Below the pieces are notes generated by a model, which saw nothing but the letters and a program-made list of their open reading frames with translations, ran no database searches and was not told where the DNA came from. Source: Variovorax sp. J22P240 (GTDB taxonomy: Bacteria > Pseudomonadota > Gammaproteobacteria > Burkholderiales > Burkholderiaceae_C). Taken from it: a DNA stretch of 64,000 nt. The stretch is taken from positions 62,001 to 126,000 of the forward strand of contig NZ_JASZYR010000013.1 of NCBI RefSeq assembly GCF_030316855.1, read 5' to 3'. Of this stretch, positions 17,559 to 26,294 are shown piece after piece. The stretch's first letter is position 1. Each line of letters opens with the position of its first letter. The translations under genes and the position numbers were made by a program.

Positions 17559-20500
17559 ATGGGCGCCTTGTTCATCAGCCACAGCAGCGCCGACAACGCG
17601 TTGGCTGCCGAGCTCGTCGCGGTCCTGGCCGCGCAGGGACACCGTTCGGTCTTCCTCGACTTCGACCCGCAGGCCGGCATCCCCGCCGGGCGGGACTGGG
17701 AACAGGAGCTCTACGCGCAACTGCGTGCCTGCCAGGCGGTCGTGGCGTTGTGCAGCGAGCACTCGATGGCATCGCCCTGGTGCTTCGCCGAGATCACACA
17801 CGCGCGAGCGCTGGGAAAGCCGATCTTCCCGGTCAAGACGGACACCAGCGCGCCCTGGTCGCTGCTGCAGGAACTGCAACTCACCGACCTGACGCAGGAC
17901 CGCGCCCGCGGCTGGCAGCGGCTTCTGCAGGGTCTGCAGGCGGCGGGCCTGGACGCGCGCAGCCTGTTCGACTGGGACCCGTCGCGGCCGCCCTATCCGG
18001 GCCTGCTCGCCTTCCAGAAGGCCGATGCGGCGGTCTACTTCGGGCGCGGCGCCGCGGTGCAGTCGACGCTGGAGACACTGAACCGGCTGCGCCGCCTGGG
18101 CGGGCCGCGCCTGCTGCTCGTGCTCGGAGCCTCCGGCAGCGGAAAGTCATCTCTGGTGCGCGCCGGCGTGCTGCCACGCCTCGAGCGTGACACCGCGGCG
18201 TGGGTCGTGGTGCCGCCTTTTCGTCCGCTCTCGCGGCCGCTCGATTCGATGGCGGTGGCGCTGGCCGGGCTGCCCGGTGCGGAGGACGGAGCCTCGCTGC
18301 GAGCGATGCTTGCCGCCGACCCATCGACAGCCGCCGGCTGGCGCGCCGTGGTGAATCGTCTGCGGGTGAGCGCGGGCCCCGAGGCTTCGATCGTCGTCAC
18401 GGTCGACCAGTTCGAAGAGGCGCTCGACACCAACGCGGCACCCGACGACGAGAAGTCTGCGTTCCTGCGCCTGCTGCGCTCGATCGCCGACGAGACCGAC
18501 GGCCCGCTGTTCGTGCTGGCGACGCTGCGCTCGGACTTTCTCGGGGCCTTCCAGACCCACCCGCTCCTGCGCGGCGTGGCGTACGAGCCCATCCACCTGC
18601 CGCAGATCTCGCGCGGCGAGGTCGCGCAGGTCATCGAAGGCCCGGCACAAGTGGCGGGGCTGCGGCTGGAAAGCGGCCTGTCCCAGGCGATGGTCGCCGA
18701 CACCGCGACCGACGACGCGCTGCCGCTGCTGGCCTTCACGCTGCGCGAGCTGTTCGATCGCTTCGGCAAGGCGGGCGGGCAGGGCGCCGAGCTGGCGGTC
18801 GCCCAGTACCGCGATCAACTGGGCGGTCTGCAAGGGGCGCTGGCGCGCGCGGCCGAGGCGCTGTGCAGGGAAGCACCGTCCGGAGGCCTCCCTGCTGCCC
18901 GGTCGGGTGACCTGGAGGCGCTGCGTCGCGCCCTGCTCAAGCTCGTGCGCATCGACGGCGAGGCGCGATTCGTGCGCAGCCCGTGTCCGTGGAACGAGCT
19001 GCCACGCGAAGCGCACACGCTGCTCGAGCGATTTGTGCAGGCACGGCTCTTGGTGTCGCGCAGCGGAGACGGCGGAGAGCGCGTGCTCGAAGTCGCCCAC
19101 GAGGCGCTTTTCCGCAGTTGGGACCGGCTGGCAGCCTGGCTCGCGGCCGATCGCGAGTTCCTGCTGTGGCGCGAACGGATGCATGCCGCCAGCATGCTGT
19201 GGCGGGACAACCAGCGTGATCCGAGCCTGGACCTGCGAGGACCGGTGCTGGACGAGGCGCGCCGCTGGCGCGCCGAGCGCGCCGACGATCTGGGCGAGCT
19301 GGCCCGGGAATTCATTGATGCCAGCGTCGCGGCGCACGAAGCCGCGCAGGTCGCCCGCGATCGGCGCCGGCGCAGGCTCGTCGCCTCCATGGCAGGCGCC
19401 GTGGTGGTGTTCGGCCTCCTCGCCGCGGCGGCCGCCTGGCAATGGCGCGAGGCCAACCAGGAACGGCGCATGGCGGTGGCCCGGCAGTTGGGCGCTCAAG
19501 GCGATGTCGCCTATGACCGGGGCGAGTGGCAGCGCGGCCTGCTGCTGACCTTGCATTCGCTGCAATCGGCATGGACAGCCGATGCGCATGCCGCCCTGGT
19601 GCAACGGCTGGATTCGCTGGCCCGGCCGCAGCCTTCTCCCGGCTGGAAGCCGCATCCCGGCCCGATCCGCGCCATGGCGCTCAGCCCCGACGGACGCTGG
19701 CTGGCCACGGCGGGCCAGCGGCACCTGCAGGTGCAGGCCGCTGGCGGCGAGGTGCGCGACCTCGAATCGCGCAATGGCCACGACTATCTCCATGCGCTGG
19801 CCTTCAGCGGTGACGGAAAGTGGCTGGCGGCGAGCTGTGACGAACAGGCCGTCTGCATCTACGACACGACGCAATGGAAGCCGCGGCGGCTGCCCGACGC
19901 GCGAGGCGTCGTGACAGCGATCACCTTCGGCAGCAACGACACCCTGCTGGCCACGATCAGCCGGGGCGAGAAGGTCGTGCGGACGTTCGCGATGCCGGCC
20001 GCCGAGGAAGCGGAACCCATCGATACGGGCGAGGAAGCCCCCGAGGGGATCAGTCTGAGCCGCGACGGGCGCTGGCTCGCCGTCTCCAAACGCAGCGGGC
20101 TCGAAATCCGCGAACCGGCGTCGGGAAAGCTGCTCGGCCAGATCGCCAGTGCCCGCCCAGGGGCGCTCCTGTTCAGCGATACCTCCCCCTTGCTGGCCGC
20201 GGCCCACGGCGGCCTTCCCATTCCCTTCTCACTGGAGGCCACGGACCAAGGGCTCTTCCAAATCCAGACCTACGTTGCGTTCAACGCGGGCCAGGCACCC
20301 GGTCGCGATCCCTTCGCAGCGGTGGCCATCCATGCCGATCGCTTCCACATTGCGGCCAGCGACTCGGCCTCGGGGGCGCGCATCGCGCGTCTTGCTCGCG
20401 ACGCTGTGCCCAGCCTCGCGCCCGGCCCCGCCGGGGCTCTGGTGTTCACCGCCGACGGACGCTTGTTGGTCGGCGGACGCGATGGCCAGATCACGGCCTG

Positions 20501-21437
20501 GGATCCGGACGACAAGGCGCTGTGGCGCCTCACCCATGCCGGCAAGGTGCATGCGGTCGCCCTCAGCGCCGACGGCCGCACGCTGGCGACCGCGAGCGAA
20601 GGCAACACGGTCCGGTTGATAGATGCGGCTGCCGGTGGCGAGATCCGCAGCCTTCCCCTGGCGTGCGACCCGGGGAGCCTGGCCTTCAGCGCCGACGGCC
20701 GCTGGCTCAGCGCTGTACAGGAAGAAAAGCTGTGGCTGGTGGACACGGCCAGCGGCCGCGTGATCGGGCCTTTCGAGCATGAGGCGCGGGTGACTTCGGT
20801 GCGCTTCGAAAGTGACGGTCAGCGCGTCGCCACCTCGACGCTGTGGGATGGCGACATACGCTATGCGGTGCGCCGGCCAACCAAACAGCGTGTGTGGGAC
20901 ATCGCGACAGGACGCGAGCTGGGCTGGCGCTTCGACATCGAGGGCGATCGCAAGCGCACCCAGACCGTCGCGGCCAAGAAGTCGCTGGACGCCGTGAAGG
21001 CTGCCGATGGCGGCGACGGGGCCCTTGCGGCGGCATCGTCCACCTGGGTCGAGGCCTACGGGACCGACGACCTGAATTTCTATCCCAGGTTGATCCAACC
21101 CGACCTGACCTGGCTGTCCAGCAAGACGACAGCCGGTCTCGCGCTGATCGACGCCGCACTCGAACGCGCGAAGCGCGCAGACGGCGATCTCGGAGACGAC
21201 AACCGCTTCGCGATCAGCGCCGATGGCCGGCTGCTGGCCTCCACCGCTGGCAAGGAGGCCCGTCTTTGGCCCTTGCGCTTCGAAGAACTGCAGACCCAGG
21301 CTTGCCAGCGCTTGCAGCGCAATCTCAGTTGCGCCGAATGGCGCGAGGCACGGGGCGCGGCCCCCTATACGAAGGCCTGCGCGCAGTTGGCCGAGCCGGC
21401 GGATGCAGCCGAGTGCACCGCGGCGGCAGGGCGTTGA
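17559..21437 (+). CDS. TIR-STAND NTPase-WD40 protein
   Basis: A 1292-residue protein. Residues 1-130 are TIR (ALFISHSSADNALAAELV; WCFAE with Glu78). Residues about 145-500 are a novel-STAND NTPase: PYPGLLAFQKADAAVYFGR leads into Walker A GASGSGKSS at 190-198, and Walker B is VVTVDQFEEAL. One hydrophobic helix (MAGAVVVFGLLAAAAAWQW) falls near residue 620. From about 690 to 1230 come WD40-type repeats with SPDGRWLATAG, SGDGKWLAAS, SADGRTLATAS and SADGRWLSAV. The architecture predicts ligand sensing by the propeller, ATP-dependent oligomerisation and TIR NADase activation, as in bacterial NLR-like immune proteins. Starts 31 bases after the protease gene, so probably co-transcribed. The membrane helix is unusual for a STAND sensor. 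Confidence 0.85.
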   Translation: MGALFISHSSADNALAAELVAVLAAQGHRSVFLDFDPQAGIPAGRDWEQELYAQLRACQAVVALCSEHSMASPWCFAEITHARALGKPIFPVKTDTSAPWSLLQELQLTDLTQDRARGWQRLLQGLQAAGLDARSLFDWDPSRPPYPGLLAFQKADAAVYFGRGAAVQSTLETLNRLRRLGGPRLLLVLGASGSGKSSLVRAGVLPRLERDTAAWVVVPPFRPLSRPLDSMAVALAGLPGAEDGASLRAMLAADPSTAAGWRAVVNRLRVSAGPEASIVVTVDQFEEALDTNAAPDDEKSAFLRLLRSIADETDGPLFVLATLRSDFLGAFQTHPLLRGVAYEPIHLPQISRGEVAQVIEGPAQVAGLRLESGLSQAMVADTATDDALPLLAFTLRELFDRFGKAGGQGAELAVAQYRDQLGGLQGALARAAEALCREAPSGGLPAARSGDLEALRRALLKLVRIDGEARFVRSPCPWNELPREAHTLLERFVQARLLVSRSGDGGERVLEVAHEALFRSWDRLAAWLAADREFLLWRERMHAASMLWRDNQRDPSLDLRGPVLDEARRWRAERADDLGELAREFIDASVAAHEAAQVARDRRRRRLVASMAGAVVVFGLLAAAAAWQWREANQERRMAVARQLGAQGDVAYDRGEWQRGLLLTLHSLQSAWTADAHAALVQRLDSLARPQPSPGWKPHPGPIRAMALSPDGRWLATAGQRHLQVQAAGGEVRDLESRNGHDYLHALAFSGDGKWLAASCDEQAVCIYDTTQWKPRRLPDARGVVTAITFGSNDTLLATISRGEKVVRTFAMPAAEEAEPIDTGEEAPEGISLSRDGRWLAVSKRSGLEIREPASGKLLGQIASARPGALLFSDTSPLLAAAHGGLPIPFSLEATDQGLFQIQTYVAFNAGQAPGRDPFAAVAIHADRFHIAASDSASGARIARLARDAVPSLAPGPAGALVFTADGRLLVGGRDGQITAWDPDDKALWRLTHAGKVHAVALSADGRTLATASEGNTVRLIDAAAGGEIRSLPLACDPGSLAFSADGRWLSAVQEEKLWLVDTASGRVIGPFEHEARVTSVRFESDGQRVATSTLWDGDIRYAVRRPTKQRVWDIATGRELGWRFDIEGDRKRTQTVAAKKSLDAVKAADGGDGALAAASSTWVEAYGTDDLNFYPRLIQPDLTWLSSKTTAGLALIDAALERAKRADGDLGDDNRFAISADGRLLASTAGKEARLWPLRFEELQTQACQRLQRNLSCAEWREARGAAPYTKACAQLAEPADAAECTAAAGR

Positions 21438-21639
21438 CGGCGACGCCGGCGCTTCGTCCCGAGGCCAAGAAGCCTTGGCATCGATGGCACGGGCACGCTG
21501 GCGCGGCAGGCCGGTGGAACCGCAATCGCGCAGGGCCGCCCCATGGCCTGGAAGCCACCGCCGGTTGCGGCTTTCTCGTACACGTTGCCTCCGTCGTCCG
21601 TGGTAGAAAATCACGAGCGCACCCAACGAGAGCATCCAC

Positions 21640-22029
21640 ATGAGTCAACGCCAACGCTATCGCCGAAGGCCCGATCGTCCGGTCGTGGCCGTACGTCTGT
21701 TGCTCGACACCGAAGGTTTCGACTATCGCAAGTGGGGCGATCAGCAGCACTGCAAGCCCGGCGACTGGCTAGTGGACAGCGACGGCGACATCTACACCGT
21801 CGATGCCGCGACGTTCGAGCGGACCTACCGGTCTGTCGGCAAGGGCACCTATGTGAAATCGACGCCCGTATGGGCAGAAGCCAGCGAGAAGGCGGGCAGC
21901 GTATCGACCCAAGAAGGACGCACCCATTTCGCTGCTGGAGATTTCCTGGTGTCCAACAACGAAGAGGGCACGGACTCTTATGCCATCGAAGCGAAGAAGT
22001 TCCACGCGCTGTACGAACGCGACGACTGA
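21640..22029 (+). CDS. PGDYG-domain protein
   Basis: A 129-residue protein with two copies of a similar element: KPGDWLVDSDGDIYTVDAATFERTYR and AAGDFLVSNNEEGTDSYAIEAKKFHALYE. The first fits the PGDYG domain (a short PGD-Y/W motif in a beta-rich unit), and the second looks like a diverged repeat of it. No enzymatic motif is seen. The family is small and of unknown function. The ATG at 21640 is preceded by CGAGAG. It stands between the TIR-STAND gene and a deoxyribosyltransferase-like gene on the same strand. Confidence 0.6.
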   Translation: MSQRQRYRRRPDRPVVAVRLLLDTEGFDYRKWGDQQHCKPGDWLVDSDGDIYTVDAATFERTYRSVGKGTYVKSTPVWAEASEKAGSVSTQEGRTHFAAGDFLVSNNEEGTDSYAIEAKKFHALYERDD

Positions 22030-22085
22030 CCAGGCCACAACCTCAGTCAATCCAGTGGCCAGGAGCCGCTAGACTGCCACCCACC

Positions 22086-23126
22086 GTGGGTGCAACTCTC
22101 TTCAGCCCTCTGTACTGCCGGTTCAACGGCTTTGCCTTTGGCGCGTTCCTTGTCGCAGCGAATCTGGAGTTTGCGGGGCCGCGCTTCGGCGCAATGCGGC
22201 GGCGGCTGCGCGAGTTCATGCGGGAGATCGAGATCGATGCCGTCCTTCCGTCGCAGCACCTGGCGTACCGCGCCGCGCATGACGCCAACTTCGAGTCGAT
22301 CCTGCGGAAGGCGCGCGCTCGATCGCAACTGCTGTATGAGTTCATGGGCATCGGCGCGATGGCGGTCCTGTATGCCTCCAGCGCGAAGCTGGTCGGTCCA
22401 AGTCAGCGGCAGGCGTTGCGCGAGCGCTGGATTCCAGTGCTGTCCCGCCATGCCGTCCCGCCCAGCGTGTACGACAGGTTCCTGAACGACGTTGAACGCG
22501 CTGCGCACACGCGCGATGCTTCGGTGCTGCTGTCTCACGCTTTCCGGCTCGTCAGCGACCTGCTGGAGCCGCTCGAAGGAGAGTCGGACACCTGCTTCGT
22601 GGCGATGCCGTTCGGCGCCCCGTTCGCGGGCTACTTCGCCAGCTACTACCGACCGGCCCTCGCCAGTGCGGGATTCCGCGCCATCCGCGCCTGGGGCGGC
22701 CTCAGCGAGGAGGAGTACTACTCCTTCCTTGCGCCGCTGATCAATCGCTGTGCGTCCGTCCTGGCCGAATTGGGCTCGCTCAACCCGAACGTGATGAACG
22801 AGGTGGGTCTGGCGCACGGAACCAACCGACCGACGTTCCTGATCATGCGTGCGCAGCGGCGACCCCCACCCTCGAATCTCGCGGATCTGCCGATCCTCGA
22901 GTACTCGGACCAAGCAGCCGGCTGGCAGGCCGCCGCAGTGCCCACGCTCGCAAAGTTCATCGGATGGATGTGGGAGCACTATGTGGCGTCGGTCTCGGAT
23001 GAAGATCTGGTCGGACACTCCGCACGGCAGTTGATTCGGTACCTTCAGGTCTTGGAGCGGCCGGTGCCCCGTTCGCTTCGAGTCCTGGCTGCCAAGACGA
23101 AGGCAGCGCGTCCCGGGTGTCCATGA
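22086..23126 (+). CDS. Deoxyribosyltransferase/TIR-like domain protein
   Basis: A 346-residue protein started at the GTG at 22086; no ATG fits the conserved beginning, and upstream in-frame sequence is not protein-like. The N-terminal about 170 residues are helical and unrecognised. Residues about 175-290 show the nucleoside 2-deoxyribosyltransferase/TIR-like fold: CFVAMPFGAPFAGYFASYYR, then RCASVLAELGSLNPNVMNE and VGLAHGTNRPTFLIM. The pattern (FVxMPF; D/E-hydrophobic-NxNVxxExGxAHG) is shared with the broken gene at 12797 and the N-terminus of the next gene, so three paralogous domains lie within 13 kb. Enzymatic role unknown; related domains bind or cleave nucleotides. Confidence 0.62.
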   Translation: MGATLFSPLYCRFNGFAFGAFLVAANLEFAGPRFGAMRRRLREFMREIEIDAVLPSQHLAYRAAHDANFESILRKARARSQLLYEFMGIGAMAVLYASSAKLVGPSQRQALRERWIPVLSRHAVPPSVYDRFLNDVERAAHTRDASVLLSHAFRLVSDLLEPLEGESDTCFVAMPFGAPFAGYFASYYRPALASAGFRAIRAWGGLSEEEYYSFLAPLINRCASVLAELGSLNPNVMNEVGLAHGTNRPTFLIMRAQRRPPPSNLADLPILEYSDQAAGWQAAAVPTLAKFIGWMWEHYVASVSDEDLVGHSARQLIRYLQVLERPVPRSLRVLAAKTKAARPGCP

Positions 23127-23324
23127 TGGGTCGTGCTGAGGGGAGATTTGCGAGTGCGAGGCGACCGTCGCGGGGGGCACCGGCGTGGCACGTAGACCAG
23201 TTGGACAGCTACGTCGGATGCACCAAAGCTCCTCGGGAACTCGTCCGGCCTGTGGATGACAAGGCTGCGCGTTCGCGTTTCAATCCACCTTCCCATTAAT
23301 CACATTCTTTTCGGAGAACAGTCG

Positions 23325-25358
23325 ATGCGGGTTCAAAGTGGCTTTATCGTGCGTCCATTCGGCGTCAAGGATGGCTTTGACTTCGACCGCGTCGAATTCG
23401 ATCTCATCAGGCCGGCGCTGGCAAAACTGAAGGATCGCCATGGGATCCACGTCGTCGGAGGCACCACCGGCGAAATCGTCAAGCAAGGGAACATTCGAAC
23501 GGACATGTTCCGCCTGCTGGTCACCAGTGATGTCGTGATCGCCGACGTGTCGATACACAACGCGAATGTGTTCTACGAATTGGGTATCCGACATGGTCTG
23601 CAGGAGCGCCACACGATTCTCATGCGATCGGAAGTGGACGACAAGAATCACTACCCGTTTGATCTGCAAAGTGACCGGTACTTCCTGTACGACCGAAAAG
23701 ACCTGGCTGCGAGCGTTGAGAAGCTCGTCGAAACGCTCCGAACGAGCTTGGATGACACGGGGAAGGACAGCCCGGTGTTTCAGCAACTGCCCAAGCTCAG
23801 GCCGCACTCGCGCGCTGAGTTGATCCCGGCTCCTACCGATTTCCAGGATGAAATCAAGCTGGCCGTGGCGACCAAGGACTATGGCAAGCTCAGGTTGTTT
23901 ACGCAGGAGCTCGAAGGAACGGAATGGCGATCCGAGGGCCTGCGCCTGGTAGGCAATGCACAGTTCAATCTGAAGGCTAACCATGGTGCCAGGGCCACTT
24001 TCGAGGCCCTGCGCGAAACAGATCCCGATGATCTGCTTGCCAATCAGCGGCTCGGAACCATCTATCAGCGGTTGTCGAAGGGTGCGCCCGCTGTCGAGCA
24101 GGCGCGGTTGCTCACATTGTCTGATCAGGCCATCGAGCGAGCGCTGGCGGTGGCGAAGACGGCAGCAGATCGCGCCGAAGCGTTCAGCCTGCTCGGCAGC
24201 AACGCCAAGACGCGCTGGATCGACCAATGCAGCGCAGCGCCGGCCGCCGGACTGCAGGAGGAAGCCCTGCGATCGCCCTACCTGGGACAGGCGCTGGATG
24301 CTTACCTGAACGCGATGCGGCAGCAACTTGATCGCCACTATCCCGGCATCAACGCACTTGCCTTGCTCAAATGCCAGATTGCCCTGGCCGCAGGCGCCCC
24401 TGCGATCTGGCAGGCCCGCTACGATGACTCATCCGACGCTGAGCGCGCCCTGCAGCAGCGAAGGCGCGCCGCCGATCGTGTCGCAGCTCTCTTGGAACTC
24501 GCACTGGCCCGCGATCCGATACTCGGTCGGCCTCTCGAGTTCGACAAGTGGGCGATCAGCAGCACCGCGGAACTGCTCTTGCTGACGAGGCCGGATTTGA
24601 CAGAAGCAGTGCGCGTGGCCTATCGAGAAGCGTTGAGCACCGCAGATCAGTTCACCGTGGAGGCCACACGGCGCAACCTTGAAGTGTTTCGTCATCTGGG
24701 ATTGTTTGAACCCAACACCAACGCAGCATTGGAAGAGATCGGCAAGCTGCACCCGTCTGGTGAACCGCCGCCTCCGGAACGAGTCGTGCTCTTCACGGGC
24801 CACATGATCGACCGAGCAGGCCGGAAGCCGCCGCGCTTCCCGCCGACGGTCGAAGCCGAAGCCTCCGCACGGCGCTTGATCGCCGAGGCGCTTGCGAAGG
24901 AAGCGAAAGAGAGTCCCATTTCGTTGGGAATTGCCGGCGGCGCGTGCGGCGCCGACATTCTCTTCCACGAGGAGTGCGCGGCTGCAGGAATCGAACGCAA
25001 GCTGATGCTGGCCCTCCCAACTGAGGATTTCCAGGTGACCTCAGTGCAGCACGGTGGGCCTCATTGGGTAGAGAGATACACGAAAGTCGGCGCCCAAGTG
25101 GCTCCCAGCGTTCTGCAGGACTCAGAGACCATGCCTCGATGGCTCGCCGGGCAGAAAGACTATGACGTCTGGCAGCGAAACAACCTTTGGATGATGTTCT
25201 CAGGGTTGACCTATCAGGCCAAGAACCTCACGCTCATAGCGCTGTACAACCCGGAGCTTGATCCCGACGGGCCGGGAGGCACGCGGGACCTGTTGAAAGC
25301 GGCGGGCCGCCACCGCTACAAGGTCGTCGAGCTGGACGCACGCGAGCTATTGAAATGA
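23325..25358 (+). CDS. Three-part protein: deoxyribosyltransferase-like, TRAFs-binding/TPR, SLOG-like
   Basis: A 677-residue protein started at the ATG at 23325 with CGGAGAA upstream. Residues 1-135 are a deoxyribosyltransferase/TIR-like domain (SGFIVRPFGVKDG; SDVVIADVSIHNANVFYELG then IRHGLQERHTILM). Residues about 165-490 are TPR-like helices of the type called TRAFs-binding (DUF4071), with the ordered YxxA/Lxxx repeats and GTIYQRLSKG. Residues about 515-677 hold a SLOG-like sensor: RVVLFTGHMIDRAG, ISLGIAGGACGADILFHEEC and KLMLALPTEDFQVTSV. A nucleotide-modifying front end joined to a nucleotide-sensing back end suggests one protein that makes and detects, or detects and destroys, a signal. 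This is inference; the domain order is well supported. Confidence 0.72.
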   Translation: MRVQSGFIVRPFGVKDGFDFDRVEFDLIRPALAKLKDRHGIHVVGGTTGEIVKQGNIRTDMFRLLVTSDVVIADVSIHNANVFYELGIRHGLQERHTILMRSEVDDKNHYPFDLQSDRYFLYDRKDLAASVEKLVETLRTSLDDTGKDSPVFQQLPKLRPHSRAELIPAPTDFQDEIKLAVATKDYGKLRLFTQELEGTEWRSEGLRLVGNAQFNLKANHGARATFEALRETDPDDLLANQRLGTIYQRLSKGAPAVEQARLLTLSDQAIERALAVAKTAADRAEAFSLLGSNAKTRWIDQCSAAPAAGLQEEALRSPYLGQALDAYLNAMRQQLDRHYPGINALALLKCQIALAAGAPAIWQARYDDSSDAERALQQRRRAADRVAALLELALARDPILGRPLEFDKWAISSTAELLLLTRPDLTEAVRVAYREALSTADQFTVEATRRNLEVFRHLGLFEPNTNAALEEIGKLHPSGEPPPPERVVLFTGHMIDRAGRKPPRFPPTVEAEASARRLIAEALAKEAKESPISLGIAGGACGADILFHEECAAAGIERKLMLALPTEDFQVTSVQHGGPHWVERYTKVGAQVAPSVLQDSETMPRWLAGQKDYDVWQRNNLWMMFSGLTYQAKNLTLIALYNPELDPDGPGGTRDLLKAAGRHRYKVVELDARELLK

Positions 25359-25435
25359 CCCACCCGAGTTCCGCATTTTTCAGCGGATAGGGACGCTGCG
25401 GGAATCATCTGCGCATCGGTCTTCGGCATCCTTTG

Positions 25436-25648
25436 TCACGATCTGACATCGCCCGTTTGTGCCATGCCGGTCTCGACGTCTTCATTTTCAAGGCTGTCTC
25501 CGCGATCCCGCAGGAAGCAACTAAGACGCCAAGACCCAACACCAGCAACCAGTGCAAAAAATAGGGTATTGCCAAATGTCTCGCGCAAGAGCCATCCGGG
25601 ATGCAGCTCCGAAGTTGCGATCAAGAGGAACAGCAGCACAATCGCCAA
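25436..25648 (-). CDS. Tentative small membrane protein
   Basis: A 70-residue minus-strand frame in a 327-base gap, with two hydrophobic stretches (MAIVLLFLLIATSELHPGWL and NTLFFALVAGVGSWRLSCFL) and an acidic tail. Its start would be TTG, and no good ribosome site is visible, so it may be spurious. It is mentioned because the plus strand here shows nothing and the membrane pattern is regular. The remainder of 25359-25685 holds no other feature. Confidence 0.3.
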   Translation of the reverse strand: MAIVLLFLLIATSELHPGWLLRETFGNTLFFALVAGVGSWRLSCFLRDRGDSLENEDVETGMAQTGDVRS

Positions 25649-25685
25649 TGGTTCTTGCCCGTCGGAAGGCGTCGATCAATTCACC

Positions 25686-26294
25686 ATGAAGTTCATTGAA
25701 CACGCATTGGCCCACCGTTGGTGCTTGGGTGAAGGCCTCGAGATCGGAGCGGCCGCGCACAACCCGTTCGGCTTGCGTTCGCGCAACGTCGCATTGCGCG
25801 AGGCGTTCTACGAGCAGGCGCAGATCGACATGTGCGGAGAGGTCGCGCCGATCGACATCGAGGCCAGTGCGGACGAGATTCCGCTCGATGGCGGATCCCA
25901 GGATTTCATCATCTCCTCGCATGTGGTCGAGCACCTACCGAATCCGGTTCGCGCATTCCTCGAATGGAACAGGCTCCTCAGGCCGGGAGGCATCTGCTTC
26001 ATCATCCATCCGTTGCCCAGTGCGTTCCCCGGCGACGAATCGCGTCCGTTGACGACAACCGAACATTACCTCGAAGACTTCGACAAGGCGCATGACCGAA
26101 GCACCCATCCGCTCGAAGGCGTCAACGGTGGTGTCGGGGGTCACTACCATGTAGCTTCTGCGGAAAGCCTCGACCAACTCGTGCATGCCTTGAACGCGCG
26201 GGCGCTGCTTGCGTGGGAGCGCGTCGACATGGAGGCGGTCGATACCAAGGTCGGCAACGGCTTCACCCTGGTCTATCGCAAGGCGCCAGGCTGA
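25686..26294 (+). CDS. Class I SAM-dependent methyltransferase
   Basis: A 202-residue protein with the SAM-binding order: motif I LGEGLEIGAAAHNPFGL, then DFIISSHVVEHLPNPVRAFL and LRPGGICFIIHPLP. The DxxSSHVxEHLxNP pattern is that of methyltransferases acting on sugars or lipids near glycosyltransferases. Its 3' end overlaps the convergent glycosyltransferase gene by 22 bases. The ATG at 25686 is used. Given the neighbour it may methylate the same glycan, although the genes are on opposite strands. Confidence 0.72.
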   Translation: MKFIEHALAHRWCLGEGLEIGAAAHNPFGLRSRNVALREAFYEQAQIDMCGEVAPIDIEASADEIPLDGGSQDFIISSHVVEHLPNPVRAFLEWNRLLRPGGICFIIHPLPSAFPGDESRPLTTTEHYLEDFDKAHDRSTHPLEGVNGGVGGHYHVASAESLDQLVHALNARALLAWERVDMEAVDTKVGNGFTLVYRKAPG

